This document shows positions 8,292-17,236 of a DNA stretch of 54,457 bases, one piece after another; positions within the stretch are counted from its first letter, which is position 1, and every line of letters starts with the position of its first letter. Both the position numbers and the translations under genes were made by a program. This DNA is from Deltaproteobacteria bacterium. Lineage in GTDB: Bacteria; Myxococcota_A; UBA9160; UBA6930. The notes under the pieces are model-generated. The model was not told the origin of the DNA. It did no database searches and worked only from the letters and a program-made list of their open reading frames with translations. The DNA lies in assembly GCA_029261795.1 (NCBI GenBank), contig JAJDAP010000092.1, positions 1 to 54,457 on the forward strand, given 5' to 3'.

Positions 8292-9360
8292 CCTCGCCCG
8301 TCGCGCATCCGGTGTGGTGATCGCGTGGGGGTTGCTGTTCTGCGCCCCGAACGGGGCGGCGGAGGAATTCGAGCCGGGTGACGCGACCGTACGCAGGACA
8401 TTGGAGTGGCGGTGGTCCACCGGATGGCCGTGGTGGTTCGTCCCGACTCCGGCGCATTCCGGCGTATACGAGGCGATTACGGGTCCAGGCTTCGGAATCC
8501 GGGCGATCACGGCTGGGAAGGCAGGCCCGCTCGTGGTCTGGCTACCCCATCTCGATGGTCGGCCGGACGCGGCGGAGTTCGCGGTCCGTACCCTGAGCGC
8601 CCGCGGAATCTCAGTCGCGGGCCTGATTCCTCCGGGCCAAGCCCTGGCCGAGGGAATGGATGCCGACGCCTGGATCAGCCTCCTCGAAGAGAGGGTCCGG
8701 TCGGGCCGAGCTGCAGTGCGCGAATTCGCTCGAGAGCGCGGATGCCTCGTGCTCGTGGGAATGAGTCTCGGGGCACTGGCGGCGCTTCCGGTGGCGGCAC
8801 TCGAGAACGAAGTGGACGGATTGGTCATCATGCTCGCAGGCGCGGATCTCGCGGCCTTGGCAGAGACGATTCCGCATCTCGGGCAGCGCTTCGCGCGCTT
8901 TTCGCTCGGTGAGTTGAGCCCGATCCAGTCCCAGCGCCTCGAGCGGCTCGAGCCAACGACATGGGCGTCGGGGCTCGAACGCGACCGCATCCTCTTCGTG
9001 CGGGCGAGCTTCGACGCGATCATCTCGGAGGAGTCGAGCGAGCAGCTCTGGGAGGCCCTCGGCCGGCCCGAACGGATCTCCTACCCGATCGGACACCTCT
9101 CTTTCGCTTTCGCCATGCCATTCGCGGTTGATGCGATCGGAGATCACGTCGACAAGGTCTGCGCAGAGGCCTCCTCGAAGGTTGGCCAGACCCATTGGGG
9201 CTGGGCCCCTACCAGTAACCTGCCGCGTAGCCCCTTGTATCGACTGAATACGGCAGTGGTGTCATTCCATTCACTGCGTCCCCCGCAGCCAATCGGTCCG
9301 CGCCGTGTCGTGGACCGATTCATGGGGGCCCAGCAGGTCGAAGAAGCGGTATCGGATTGA
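8272..9360 (+). CDS. Secreted alpha/beta-hydrolase-fold protein with C-terminus replaced by IS sequence
   Basis: A 362-residue ORF from a GTG inside the end of the upstream gene. A signal peptide covers about residues 1-30. The nucleophile elbow is VGMSLGAL (Ser about 165). A candidate acid lies in RASFDAIIS and a candidate histidine in YPIGHLSFAF, the order of an alpha/beta hydrolase. Substrate unknown. Codons from about residue 320 lie inside the IS630 element that begins at 9230, so the last 43 residues are element-encoded. Removing the element and one TA copy would give a tail of about 14 different residues, ending inside the convergent helicase gene. The predicted catalytic residues all precede the insertion, so the enzyme may still work. 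Confidence 0.7.
   Translation: MSISRSSLARRASGVVIAWGLLFCAPNGAAEEFEPGDATVRRTLEWRWSTGWPWWFVPTPAHSGVYEAITGPGFGIRAITAGKAGPLVVWLPHLDGRPDAAEFAVRTLSARGISVAGLIPPGQALAEGMDADAWISLLEERVRSGRAAVREFARERGCLVLVGMSLGALAALPVAALENEVDGLVIMLAGADLAALAETIPHLGQRFARFSLGELSPIQSQRLERLEPTTWASGLERDRILFVRASFDAIISEESSEQLWEALGRPERISYPIGHLSFAFAMPFAVDAIGDHVDKVCAEASSKVGQTHWGWAPTSNLPRSPLYRLNTAVVSFHSLRPPQPIGPRRVVDRFMGAQQVEEAVSD
9230..9244 (+). repeat. IS630 left terminal inverted repeat
   Basis: GCCCCTTGTATCGAC directly after TA. It pairs with the right end at 10473-10487 with 11 of 15 matches. Confidence 0.65.
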
Positions 9361-10479
9361 CTTGACGGCGACCGAGCGAACTGGACCGTTTGATCAAGCG
9401 GGGCAAACAGGTAGCGGCGCGGAAGCGACTTCGTGCGCAGGTTCTTCTCAAGGCGGATGAAGGAGATCTCGGGCCGTCGTGGACAGACGCCCGTGTGGCG
9501 GAAGCATATGACCGCTCCACGACGGCGGTGCGGAGCCTGCGGCAGCGATTCGTCGAGGAGGGGCTGGAGTCGGCCCTGAACCGAAAGAAGCAGCAGAACC
9601 CCCCGCGGCCGCGCAAACTCGACGAAGCGGCCGAGGCCCGCCTCATTGCCACCGTGCAGGGCCCGCCCCCGGAAGGGCGGTCGAGATGGACCCTCCGGCT
9701 GCTGTCGGACCGGATCGTTGAGCTAGGGATTTCCGATGAGCCGGTGTCGCACTCGGCCATCGGTCGCGCGTTAAAAAAAGCGCACTGAAGCCGCACTTGA
9801 AGAAGTACTGGGCCATTCCGCCCGACCAGAACGGGGAATTCGTGGCCGCGATGGAGAACATCCTCGAGGTCTATCACCGCGCGTACGACGAGCGGTTCCC
9901 TGTGGTTTGCATGGACGAGACAAGCAAGCAGCTTGTCTCGGAGACGCGCGTTCCGATCCCGCTCGAACCGGGTCATCCAGCGCGCTTTGACTATGAGTAC
10001 AAGCGCAACGGGGTCGCCAACCTTTTCATGCTCCGCACCGAGCCCTCCAGGGCTGGCGTTGGGCGGGGGTCAGCGAGCGACGGACGCGCACCAACTGGGC
10101 GCTCGTGATCCAAGAACTCCTCGATGTTCACTACCCCAACGCCCTGAAGGTCGTCCTCGTGATGGACAACCTCAATACCCACACGATCGGGTCGCTCTAC
10201 GAGGCGTTTGATCCCGTCGAAGCCCGCCGTCTCGCGGAGCGCCTTGAGATCCACTACACGCCGAAGCACGGGAGCTGGCTCAACATCGCCGAGACCGAGC
10301 TGAGCGTCTTGGCGATGCAGTGTCTGGATCGCCGGATCCCTACGATGGAAGATCTAAAACGCGAACTCCATGCCTGGGAAGACGACCGCAACCAAACGAC
10401 GAAGGGCGTGGACTGGCAGTTCACAACGCACGAAGCGCGTGTGAAGCTGCGACGCCTCTACCCCCGACTTCTGGCGTGA
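9341..10479 (+). pseudogene. IS630-family DDE transposase, broken by frameshifts
   Basis: The pieces spell a full IS630 transposase. KKRYRIDLTATE (frame of 9341) continues as ELDRLIKRGKQVAARKRLRA in another frame after about 9377, where two bases appear to be missing. The helix-turn-helix part ends at ALKKAH (stop 9786-9788) and continues in the -1 frame as SALKPHLKKYWAIPP across a run of seven A. The catalytic region has CMDETSK (first Asp), VMDNLNTH (second Asp) and SWLNIAETE (Glu). Between them, near 10043-10047, one C is missing from the run in GAGCCCTCC, shifting MLRTEP out of frame with LQGWRW. The A-run shift may be programmed, since some IS630 groups use it. The other two are disabling unless they are sequencing errors. 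Confidence 0.8.
9771..9780 (+). other. Likely programmed -1 frameshift site in the IS630 transposase
   Basis: TTAAAAAAAG lies just before the stop of the first reading frame (9786-9788). A -1 slip on the A run joins the N-terminal half to the catalytic half exactly where the protein family continues (KKSALKPHLKKYW). Some IS630 elements are known to use such a site. Confidence 0.6.
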
Positions 10480-10487
10480 CAAGGAAC
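10473..10487 (-). repeat. IS630 right terminal inverted repeat
   Basis: Read on the minus strand from 10487 it is GTTCCTTGTCACGCC, matching the left end at 9230-9244. The next two bases are the TA target copy, which also forms part of the TAG stop codon of the Lhr gene. Confidence 0.65.
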
Positions 10488-13400
10488 TAACTTCGCCGAG
10501 CCTCTGTGCGATCGAGTTCCAGGCCCTTGAATCCGACCCGGAAGCCGGCCGCTACCAAGGCGTCGCGCCAGGCTGATCGGGCGGCCGGCTGCCCGTCGAT
10601 CTCGTCGATCCGCACGACCCCGCGCGAGCGATCGCGGAACAGGCCGCGGAGAGCCGCTGCTACGCGCTGCCGAGCTTCCGCTTCGGAGATCTCCGCCGTG
10701 GTGAAGCCAAAGAGTTTCCGAGCGGAGCGATCGAGCCAGGCCAATAGTTCTCCGTTGGCGATCACGACCCTGGCGCCGGCGCTGCGCCGGGGACGCGCGC
10801 TGCTCGCGGTGGGCTCCGGCCAGGGCAGCAGTGCGCCGAACGGTTGCACCGGATCTGTCGCTGCGAGCAGAAGGGTCTGCGGCGATTCCTCGCTGAAGCG
10901 GGCCGCGCGTAGGCGATCGACGGCACCGGCAAAGGCGAACTGCGCGCCGGTATAGCCTTCGACGAAGTGACCGCGACGAACCTTGCCCGCATCTTCCATC
11001 GCGCGCAGCACCGGGTAGACGGTGCTCCAGCCGCCGCGCACGGATTCGAGCGCCATCGATTCGCGCGAGACGACCCCATAGCGCTCGAGCAACGTGACCG
11101 CGCGGGCATGGGCACGTTCCGTGGGCGAGGCGTCGGCGCAAAGGAGCGAAGCCACCAGCGACCAACGGCCCGCGGCCGCCGAGGGCGTCTCGCGGGAACG
11201 CCTGCGGCCCGTGCTCGCCCGGGCCCCCAGGCCCCGCAGCGGCGCGAAGGTGTCGTTGGTGACCAGACCTGCCCACACGGAATCCCAGAGCGCCGCCAGC
11301 AGATCCTGCTGCGAAACCGTCGAATGGGCTCCGACGAGTTCGCTGAAGAACGAGGCGCCACGTATCTCGAGATGGTCGAGGAGGGAGCGCGAAAGCGGTG
11401 AGAGTTCCTCCGGAACTTTCGGGGGATCGGCCAGCAAGCCGATGCGATCGCGCCGATGCAGCGACACGCGACCGTCCTGGGCACCGAGCGAACCGGTTCC
11501 GAGCCAGACCAACCGCCCCAACGAGCCTTGTTCATCCAGCATGCGCGGGTCGAAGTCGGGAATCCTGGCCGGCAGAATCGCACGTTCGAGATCGGAGAAC
11601 GGCAGCGGGACCCCTTCGAGTTGCTCGAGGACCTCGACCAGCCGTGCCTCGCCGCGGGACTCGGCGCCGATACCGTGCCAGCCGGGCAGGAAACGGACCA
11701 GGCTCGGGGCCTCGACAGGGGCCACCTCTCCGCGCAGGCGAGCCAGGGTGCGCCGACGCAAACGCCGGAGCACATCCTCATCACACCATTCGCGCGAGGC
11801 GCCAGCAGGATGGAACTCACCGGAGAGGAGCTGACCACGCGCTTCCAAGCCGGCCAGTAGTGCCTCGGCTTGTGCGGGAACGATGGCGAAACGTTCGGCG
11901 AAGCCGGCGGTGGTGAATGGGCCGTGCGTGCGCGCATAGCGAATCAGCAGTTGGGCCATCGCATCCTCGACCGGCTCGAGGAATGCGCTCGGGAGCCCTT
12001 GAGGAAGTGCTGTTCCCAGGGCGTCGCGGAAGAGTGCGGCGTCCTCGGCGGCGATCCAGCGCTCGCCGGCCGCGACCTTCACGCGCACGGCCCGCCGTGT
12101 CGCTTCCAGCTCCCGAAGCCACGGCGCTGGCAAGTCCTCGCAGCGCTCGAGGATCTCGGCATCGGAGAGGTCGCCGACGCGACGCAGCAGGTCGTGAACG
12201 GCATCGGCGTGGCGGGCCTGATACTCCGGCGCACGGCCCTGGAATTCAGCCTCCATTTCCTCGATGACGCTGGCATCGAGAAGCTCGCGAAGCTCTTCGT
12301 GTCCCAGCAGCTCGCGCAACATGTGGCGATCGAGGGTCAGCGCCTGGGCGCGTCGCTCGGCGACCGGGGTATCGCCCTGGTACAGATACGTCGCGGTATA
12401 GGCGAAGACCAGCGTACGAGCGAACGGCGAAGCCTGCCGGCTCTCCACGTCGTCGACCCGAATATCGCGCCGCCGGATCGCGCCTAGCAATTCGCGCAAG
12501 CCGTCGAGATCGAAGACATCCTGCAGACAGGCCCGATAGGTCTCGAGCATGATCGGGAAGGCCGGGTATCCGCGAGCCACGGCGAGCAGATTCTGTGCCC
12601 GGAGCCGCTGTGCCCAGAGCGGCGTACGTGCGCCGGGCCGCATCCGCGGGAGCAGCAGTGCACGCGATGCGTTCTCGCGGAACTGACCGGCAAAGAGTGC
12701 CGAGCGCTCGAGTTGCGCGACGACCCGGTCCTCGATGTCCTCGGGATCGGGCAGGAAGGTGTCGGTTCCCGGCACCTCGTCGGCATCCGCGAAGCGGAGC
12801 ACGATGCCGTCGTCACTCCAGAGCGCCTGGACCTCGTAGCCCTTCTCGCTGCTCAGCTGCGCTTCGAGCGCGAGGGCCCAGGGTGCGTGCAAGCGCGCTC
12901 CGAAGGGTGAGAGGATGCACACGCGCCAATCCCCGAGCTCGTCCCGGAAGCGCTCGATGGTGATGGCGCGGTCGGTCGGTAGGCAGCCCGTGGCCTCGTG
13001 CTGTTCGATCAAGTAGTCGGCGAGATTCCGGGCGGCAAAGGGATCGAGATCGTAGTCCGCCATCAGCCAGGCTTCGCCGTCTGCGCGATGCGCATGGAGG
13101 TCCTTGCCGCTGCCCTGGCAGCGCTCGGCCAACTCGCGAACGAAGCGCCCGAGCGCGCGCCCCAGCTCGACCGGGCGCCCGGGGCCCTCGCCCCGCCAGA
13201 AGGGCAGACGGCCGACTTCGCCCGGCGCCGCCGTCACGATCACACGGTCGCGGGTGATCTCGGTCACGCGCCAGCTCGATGCGCCCAACGTCACGACTTC
13301 GCCAGCGCGGGTTTCGTGAACCATCTCCTCGTCGAGTTCGCCGATTCGCGGACCGTCGGGACCCAGGTGCACGGCGTAGAGACCGCGATCGGGGATCGTG

Positions 13401-15037
13401 CCACCCGACAAGAGCGCGATCTTGCTGGTGCCGCGCCTGGGTTCCAGGGCATCGCGTTCGCGATCCCAGATCAGACGTGGTCTGAGTTCGCCGAACTCGG
13501 TCGATGGGTATCGGCCGGTCAACATGTCCAGCACGGAATCCATGAGTTCGCGGGTCAGGTTCCTGAAGTTCGCGCTGCGGTTCACGGCGGCCAGCAACTC
13601 GGGAACGGTCCAGGCGTCCATCGATGCCATCGCCACGATCTGCTGTGCCAGCACGTCGAGCGGATTGGCCGGAACGCGGAGCGGTTCGACCGCCCCCTGC
13701 CGCATTCCCTCGGCGACGACGGTGGCTTCGAGCAGGTCGCTCCGATGTTTGGGGAAAACGATCCCGCGCGACGACACGCCGACCTGGTGACCTGCCCTGC
13801 CCACCCGCTGGAGACCGCTTGCAACGGAACCCGGCGACTCGACCATCAACACCAGATCGACGGCTCCCATGTCGATCCCGAGTTCGAGAGAACTCGTCGC
13901 CACGATCGCGCGCAGTCGACCGGACTTCAGATCTTCTTCCATCTGGCGGCGCTGCTCGTGGGCGATCGAGCCGTGATGGGCCCGCACGAGTTCGGCCTGG
14001 CTGGCATCCTCGTCGGGATCGAAGCCGGAATCCGCTTCTCGCGCCAGATCGTTGAGCCGCTTCGCCAGGCGCTCGCAGAGACCGCGACTGTTCACGAACA
14101 GGATCACGCTGCGGTGGGAACGGATCGCTTCGAGGAGCCGCGGATAGATCGCGGGCCAGAGGCTGGTATCCGGATCTTCTCCGCCCGCGTTCTTCATCAG
14201 CTGGCCGAGCACCGACCCTTGCGGGAGATCGGAAGGCTGGACCGTCTTCCCGGGGATGGCAGGCAGCGTCGACTCCGGGCGGTACTCACCGGGCCTCGTC
14301 ATGTCCGGGACCGGAACCGCGATCGTCAGATCCAGATCCGGCGCCCGACTGGTATCGATGCGGGTGACCGGCCGATTTCCGCCAAGGAAGCGAGCCACCT
14401 CGTCGAGCGGCCTGGCGGTCGCCGAAAGTCCGATGCGCTGGGGCTCGCGCTCGCCGCACAGCGCGTCGACGCGTTCCAGTGAAAGCGCCAGATGCGCACC
14501 GCGCTTCGTCGGCGCCAGGGCGTGGATCTCGTCGACGATGATCGTCTCGACGGTCCGCAGTGTCTCTCGCTGCTGCGAACCCAGGATCAGGTAGAGCGAC
14601 TCTGGCGTCGTGACCAGGATCTCGGCCGGATTGCGCGTCTGGGCGCGGCGATCCGATTGCGTCGTATCGCCAGTTCGCACGGCGACCCTCGGCGCCAGGA
14701 ACGGCGCTGCCATCAACGCGGCTTCGCGATCCACGCCAACCAGCGGGGCGCGCAGATTGCGCTCGATGTCGTGCACCAGGGCCTTCAGCGGCGAAACGTA
14801 GAGCACGCGAACACCCGGCGTCCCCGACTCGGTGCGTTGGCCAAGACGATCGATACAGGACAGGAACGCGGCCAGCGTCTTGCCGCTACCCGTGGGCGCG
14901 ATCAGCAGCGCATGCTCGCCCCGAGCGATCGCGGCCCAACCCTGCTCCTGCACCGCAGTGGGCGCCGCGAAGCTGCCGTCGAACCAACGGCGGGTGGCCG
15001 CGCTGAGATCCGCGAGCGATGAGGGGCAGATGGCCAA
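10487..15037 (-). CDS. lhr: Lhr-family superfamily 2 ATP-dependent helicase (long form)
   Basis: A 1516-residue protein, the usual length of bacterial full-length Lhr. The N-terminal Lhr core holds Walker A (IAPTGSGKTLAAF, about residues 43-55), the DEIH box (VDEIHALAPTKRG), the SAT motif (LSATARPLDEV), motif V (TSSLELGIDMGAVDLV) and motif VI (QRVGRAGHQVG), followed by winged-helix and Lhr-C regions. Lhr proteins are 3'-5' translocases linked to DNA repair. It is a single gene with no obvious partner. The stop codon at 10489-10487 is created at the edge of the IS630 element. Without the element the frame would run about seven codons further (SYAAGYW). The core is intact, so activity should be unaffected. 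Confidence 0.92.
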   Translation of the reverse strand: MAICPSSLADLSAATRRWFDGSFAAPTAVQEQGWAAIARGEHALLIAPTGSGKTLAAFLSCIDRLGQRTESGTPGVRVLYVSPLKALVHDIERNLRAPLVGVDREAALMAAPFLAPRVAVRTGDTTQSDRRAQTRNPAEILVTTPESLYLILGSQQRETLRTVETIIVDEIHALAPTKRGAHLALSLERVDALCGEREPQRIGLSATARPLDEVARFLGGNRPVTRIDTSRAPDLDLTIAVPVPDMTRPGEYRPESTLPAIPGKTVQPSDLPQGSVLGQLMKNAGGEDPDTSLWPAIYPRLLEAIRSHRSVILFVNSRGLCERLAKRLNDLAREADSGFDPDEDASQAELVRAHHGSIAHEQRRQMEEDLKSGRLRAIVATSSLELGIDMGAVDLVLMVESPGSVASGLQRVGRAGHQVGVSSRGIVFPKHRSDLLEATVVAEGMRQGAVEPLRVPANPLDVLAQQIVAMASMDAWTVPELLAAVNRSANFRNLTRELMDSVLDMLTGRYPSTEFGELRPRLIWDRERDALEPRRGTSKIALLSGGTIPDRGLYAVHLGPDGPRIGELDEEMVHETRAGEVVTLGASSWRVTEITRDRVIVTAAPGEVGRLPFWRGEGPGRPVELGRALGRFVRELAERCQGSGKDLHAHRADGEAWLMADYDLDPFAARNLADYLIEQHEATGCLPTDRAITIERFRDELGDWRVCILSPFGARLHAPWALALEAQLSSEKGYEVQALWSDDGIVLRFADADEVPGTDTFLPDPEDIEDRVVAQLERSALFAGQFRENASRALLLPRMRPGARTPLWAQRLRAQNLLAVARGYPAFPIMLETYRACLQDVFDLDGLRELLGAIRRRDIRVDDVESRQASPFARTLVFAYTATYLYQGDTPVAERRAQALTLDRHMLRELLGHEELRELLDASVIEEMEAEFQGRAPEYQARHADAVHDLLRRVGDLSDAEILERCEDLPAPWLRELEATRRAVRVKVAAGERWIAAEDAALFRDALGTALPQGLPSAFLEPVEDAMAQLLIRYARTHGPFTTAGFAERFAIVPAQAEALLAGLEARGQLLSGEFHPAGASREWCDEDVLRRLRRRTLARLRGEVAPVEAPSLVRFLPGWHGIGAESRGEARLVEVLEQLEGVPLPFSDLERAILPARIPDFDPRMLDEQGSLGRLVWLGTGSLGAQDGRVSLHRRDRIGLLADPPKVPEELSPLSRSLLDHLEIRGASFFSELVGAHSTVSQQDLLAALWDSVWAGLVTNDTFAPLRGLGARASTGRRRSRETPSAAAGRWSLVASLLCADASPTERAHARAVTLLERYGVVSRESMALESVRGGWSTVYPVLRAMEDAGKVRRGHFVEGYTGAQFAFAGAVDRLRAARFSEESPQTLLLAATDPVQPFGALLPWPEPTASSARPRRSAGARVVIANGELLAWLDRSARKLFGFTTAEISEAEARQRVAAALRGLFRDRSRGVVRIDEIDGQPAARSAWRDALVAAGFRVGFKGLELDRTEARRS

Positions 15038-15114
15038 GCGGAGATCCTAGCCCGGCCGAGTCTCGACGAAAGTACGACGAAACCGCCAGGCAGGCCCTCT
15101 CGAGCGCAAATGAC

Positions 15115-15145
15115 GACGCCCCCGGGAAGAACTCCCAGGGGCGTC
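15115..15145 (-). terminator. Hairpin behind the MaoC gene
   Basis: GACGCCCC...GGGGCGTC arms with an extended GGG/CCC inner stem and a short AAGAACT loop, lying 23-53 bases after the stop of the hydratase gene at 15168. No clear U tract follows, so it may be a rho-independent-like terminator or an mRNA end-stabilising hairpin. It would close the tetR/di-iron/SDR/MaoC unit. Confidence 0.6.
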
Positions 15146-15167
15146 TCTGTCAGCCGCGGCGTGACGG

Positions 15168-16025
15168 CTAGCCGCGCAGCGTCAACGCTCCGTTGGAGAT
15201 CACGGGTGCACCGCGCTCTTTCGATTCGGCGTTGAGGTAGAGCTTGTCTCCCTCTTGCCAGAGCTTCGTGACCATGGTCTCGCCGGGGAAGAAGACACCG
15301 CGAAAGCGCGCTTCGTAGCGGGCCACTCGGGTGACGTCGCCGGCCAGCGCCGTGTCGACGGCGGCCTTGCAGTTGATCCCGTAGGAACACAGGCCGTGCA
15401 GGATCGGCACTTCGAATCCGCCCATCTTGGCGAAGTCCGGATCTGCGTGGAGCGGGTTCTTGTCGCCTGAGAGGCGATAGAGCAGCGCCTGCTGCGGCAA
15501 TGTCGGCGTCTCCACCACGTGGTCGGGCGCGCGATCCGGCGGTTCGTTGCCGGGCGGGGGCCCGGCCTCGCCACCGAAGCCGCCCTCCCCGCGCAGTGCC
15601 AGCACGAAACGATTGGTGAAGAGTGGATCGCCACCCTTCTCCTTCGTCTCCACTTCCATCACCACCACGGCCATCTTGCCCTTGTCCCAGATATCGGCGA
15701 CGCGGCTCGTGCTCTCGAGCTCGGCGGCCACTGGCAGCGGACGATGGATGGTGATGTCCTGCTCGCCGTGGAGCAGCATCGCGGGATTGAAGTCGAGACC
15801 CGGCGCGTTCATGGCGCCACCCATCGCGCTGAAGACGGGGCACACGCCGAAACTGGGCAGCACCTTCAGGTTCTTCTCGTAGGTGTATTCGAGCTCGCCG
15901 GCATCCATCTGGTTCGGTGCACCGGCCCCGATCCCCAGGTGGTAGAGGATCACGTCGTCGGCCGAGTAGGACGACTCCGAGGCCGGGAAGCTCGCCTGCT
16001 TGGCGAGTTCGGGATCGATCGGCAT
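15168..16025 (-). CDS. MaoC-family (R)-specific enoyl-CoA hydratase, MFE-2 hydratase-2 type
   Basis: A 285-residue double hot-dog protein. The C-terminal half carries the hydratase-2 signature YRLSGDKNPLHADPDFAKMG followed by PILHGLCSYG, with the catalytic Asp/His pair in the SGDKNPLH part. The N-terminal half (YHLGIGAG, YEKNLKVLPSF) matches the non-catalytic hot dog of peroxisomal MFE-2 hydratase. It hydrates 2-enoyl-CoA to (3R)-hydroxyacyl-CoA. It starts at ATG 16025, four bases after the SDR stop. The two genes therefore encode the hydratase and dehydrogenase parts that are one polypeptide in eukaryotic MFE-2. Chain-length or sterol preference cannot be read from the sequence. Confidence 0.88.
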   Translation of the reverse strand: MPIDPELAKQASFPASESSYSADDVILYHLGIGAGAPNQMDAGELEYTYEKNLKVLPSFGVCPVFSAMGGAMNAPGLDFNPAMLLHGEQDITIHRPLPVAAELESTSRVADIWDKGKMAVVVMEVETKEKGGDPLFTNRFVLALRGEGGFGGEAGPPPGNEPPDRAPDHVVETPTLPQQALLYRLSGDKNPLHADPDFAKMGGFEVPILHGLCSYGINCKAAVDTALAGDVTRVARYEARFRGVFFPGETMVTKLWQEGDKLYLNAESKERGAPVISNGALTLRG

Positions 16026-16029
16026 GGCG

Positions 16030-16935
16030 CTAGACCTCGCCCTTCATGATGGGGACCAGCAGCTTCATCTCGTCGGCGATCGAACCGGGGACGATGTAGC
16101 CGTCTTCAGCCCGGATGGCGCCGAGGTTCGCCTCGACCTCTTCCGCAGTGGGAACGGCACCGGCGCCCTTGAGCCAGCCCGGCGTGAGCCCGATGAACAT
16201 GCGCGCGATCTTCCCGCCGCCTACCGAGTAGACCTCGTGCGAGACCTCGCAGTTCTCGGAAACCAGGTAGGTCACGAGGCCCGTGACACATTCCGGATCG
16301 AGCACGTCGGGAATCCCCAGTTCCTTGGTCAGGCGCGTGGCCGCGATCGGCGCGATCACGTTCGACTTGATGTTGTACTTGGCGCCCTCGAGCGACAGCA
16401 CGTTGTTGAGCCCGACGAGGCCCATCTTCGCCGCGGCGTAGTTCGTCTGGCCGAAGTTTCCGAGCATTCCGGCGGCCGAAGTCGTGAAGACGAAGCGGCC
16501 GTAGCCCTGCTCCTTCATGATCCGGAAGGCGGGCTGCGAAACGTAGAAGCCACCCTTCAGGTGGACATCGAGTACGATCTCGAGCTCCGCGGGCTCGAGC
16601 TTCGCGAAGGTCTTGTCGCGCAGGATGCCGGCGTTGTTGATGACGATGTCGACCTTGCCGAAGTTGTCCGTCGCCGTCTTGATGATGGCCTCCCCGCCCT
16701 CGGGCGTCGCGACGGAATCGTAGTTGGCGACGGCGGTGCCGCCGGCCTCTTCGATCTCCTTCACCACCTGGTCAGCGGGCGCCGCAGCCCCGCCCGAGCC
16801 GTCCGCCGCACCACCGAGGTCGTTCACGACCACCTTGGCTCCGCGCTTCGCCAACTCCAGTGCATAGGTCTTGCCAAGGCCGCCACCGGCCCCGGTCACG
16901 ACCGCAACGCGGTCATCGAATCGAATTTCAGACAT
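16030..16935 (-). CDS. Short-chain dehydrogenase, (3R)-hydroxyacyl-CoA dehydrogenase (MFE-2 type)
   Basis: A 301-residue SDR. The cofactor motif is VVTGAGGGLGKTYALELAKRG near residue 10, followed by VVVNDLGG and GAVANYDSV-like features typical of the MFE-2/17-beta-HSD4 dehydrogenase domain. The active site is TSAAG...NYAAAK, giving Ser, Tyr and Lys with the normal spacing. It oxidises (3R)-hydroxyacyl-CoA to 3-ketoacyl-CoA with NAD(P). The start is ATG 16935 (MSEIRF), with GGAGAG seven bases upstream, rather than the in-frame ATG at 16947. It lies immediately upstream of its metabolic partner, the MaoC hydratase. Confidence 0.88.
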   Translation of the reverse strand: MSEIRFDDRVAVVTGAGGGLGKTYALELAKRGAKVVVNDLGGAADGSGGAAAPADQVVKEIEEAGGTAVANYDSVATPEGGEAIIKTATDNFGKVDIVINNAGILRDKTFAKLEPAELEIVLDVHLKGGFYVSQPAFRIMKEQGYGRFVFTTSAAGMLGNFGQTNYAAAKMGLVGLNNVLSLEGAKYNIKSNVIAPIAATRLTKELGIPDVLDPECVTGLVTYLVSENCEVSHEVYSVGGGKIARMFIGLTPGWLKGAGAVPTAEEVEANLGAIRAEDGYIVPGSIADEMKLLVPIMKGEV

Positions 16936-17056
16936 GGTTCTCTCCATTGATTGATTGGACGCTCATCTCGCAAACAACCGCGGACGAGCCTGAAGCGTTT
17001 TGGGGGCACCGCAGCCGACCGTGAGGCCGGGAGCCGCGGCGCATCATTCTAGCAGT

Positions 17057-17205
17057 GCCTGTGCCCGCGGCGCGGCCCTTCCGCGGAAGTAAAGCGCAGC
17101 AGGAACGGCCACTTGACGCCTCCACCGATGTCATCCAAGCGGCCACGCCAAGCCAACGAGGCGATGCGAGCCATGAAGCGGAAGGGCCGCTCCGCGGGCA
17201 CAGGC
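17057..17205. repeat. Long inverted repeat, 28-base arms around a 93-base centre
   Basis: 17057-17084 and 17178-17205 are inverted copies differing at one of 28 positions (arms begin GCCTGTGCCCGCGG and end CCGCGGGCACAGGC). It fills most of the 301-base gap between the di-iron gene and the SDR gene (16936-17236), where I see no gene. The arms are too long and too well matched for chance. No T run follows, so it is not a simple terminator. It could be a small non-autonomous element, a RAYT-mobilised palindrome, or an RNA processing structure. Confidence 0.75.
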
Positions 17206-17236
17206 CCGCCCGAACGAAGCTCCGAGCCCTCCGCCC

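Larger units (their letters stand above)
9230..10487 (+). mobile_element. IS630-family insertion sequence, degenerate
   Basis: An element of about 1258 bases bounded by TA on both sides (9228-9229 and 10488-10489), the target preference of IS630/Tc1-type transposons. The terminal inverted repeats are imperfect: GCCCCTTGTATCGAC at the left and, read inward from the right, GTTCCTTGTCACGCC, with 11 of 15 positions matching. It contains one transposase gene broken into pieces. It lies at the convergent ends of the 8272 hydrolase and the Lhr helicase and supplies new C-terminal codons or a stop codon to both. The boundaries come from the TA sites and the repeat match, not from a second copy. Confidence 0.75.

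Noticed and set aside
12998..14482. 494-residue plus-strand frame
   Set aside because: Antisense to the Lhr helicase motifs; no independent protein features.
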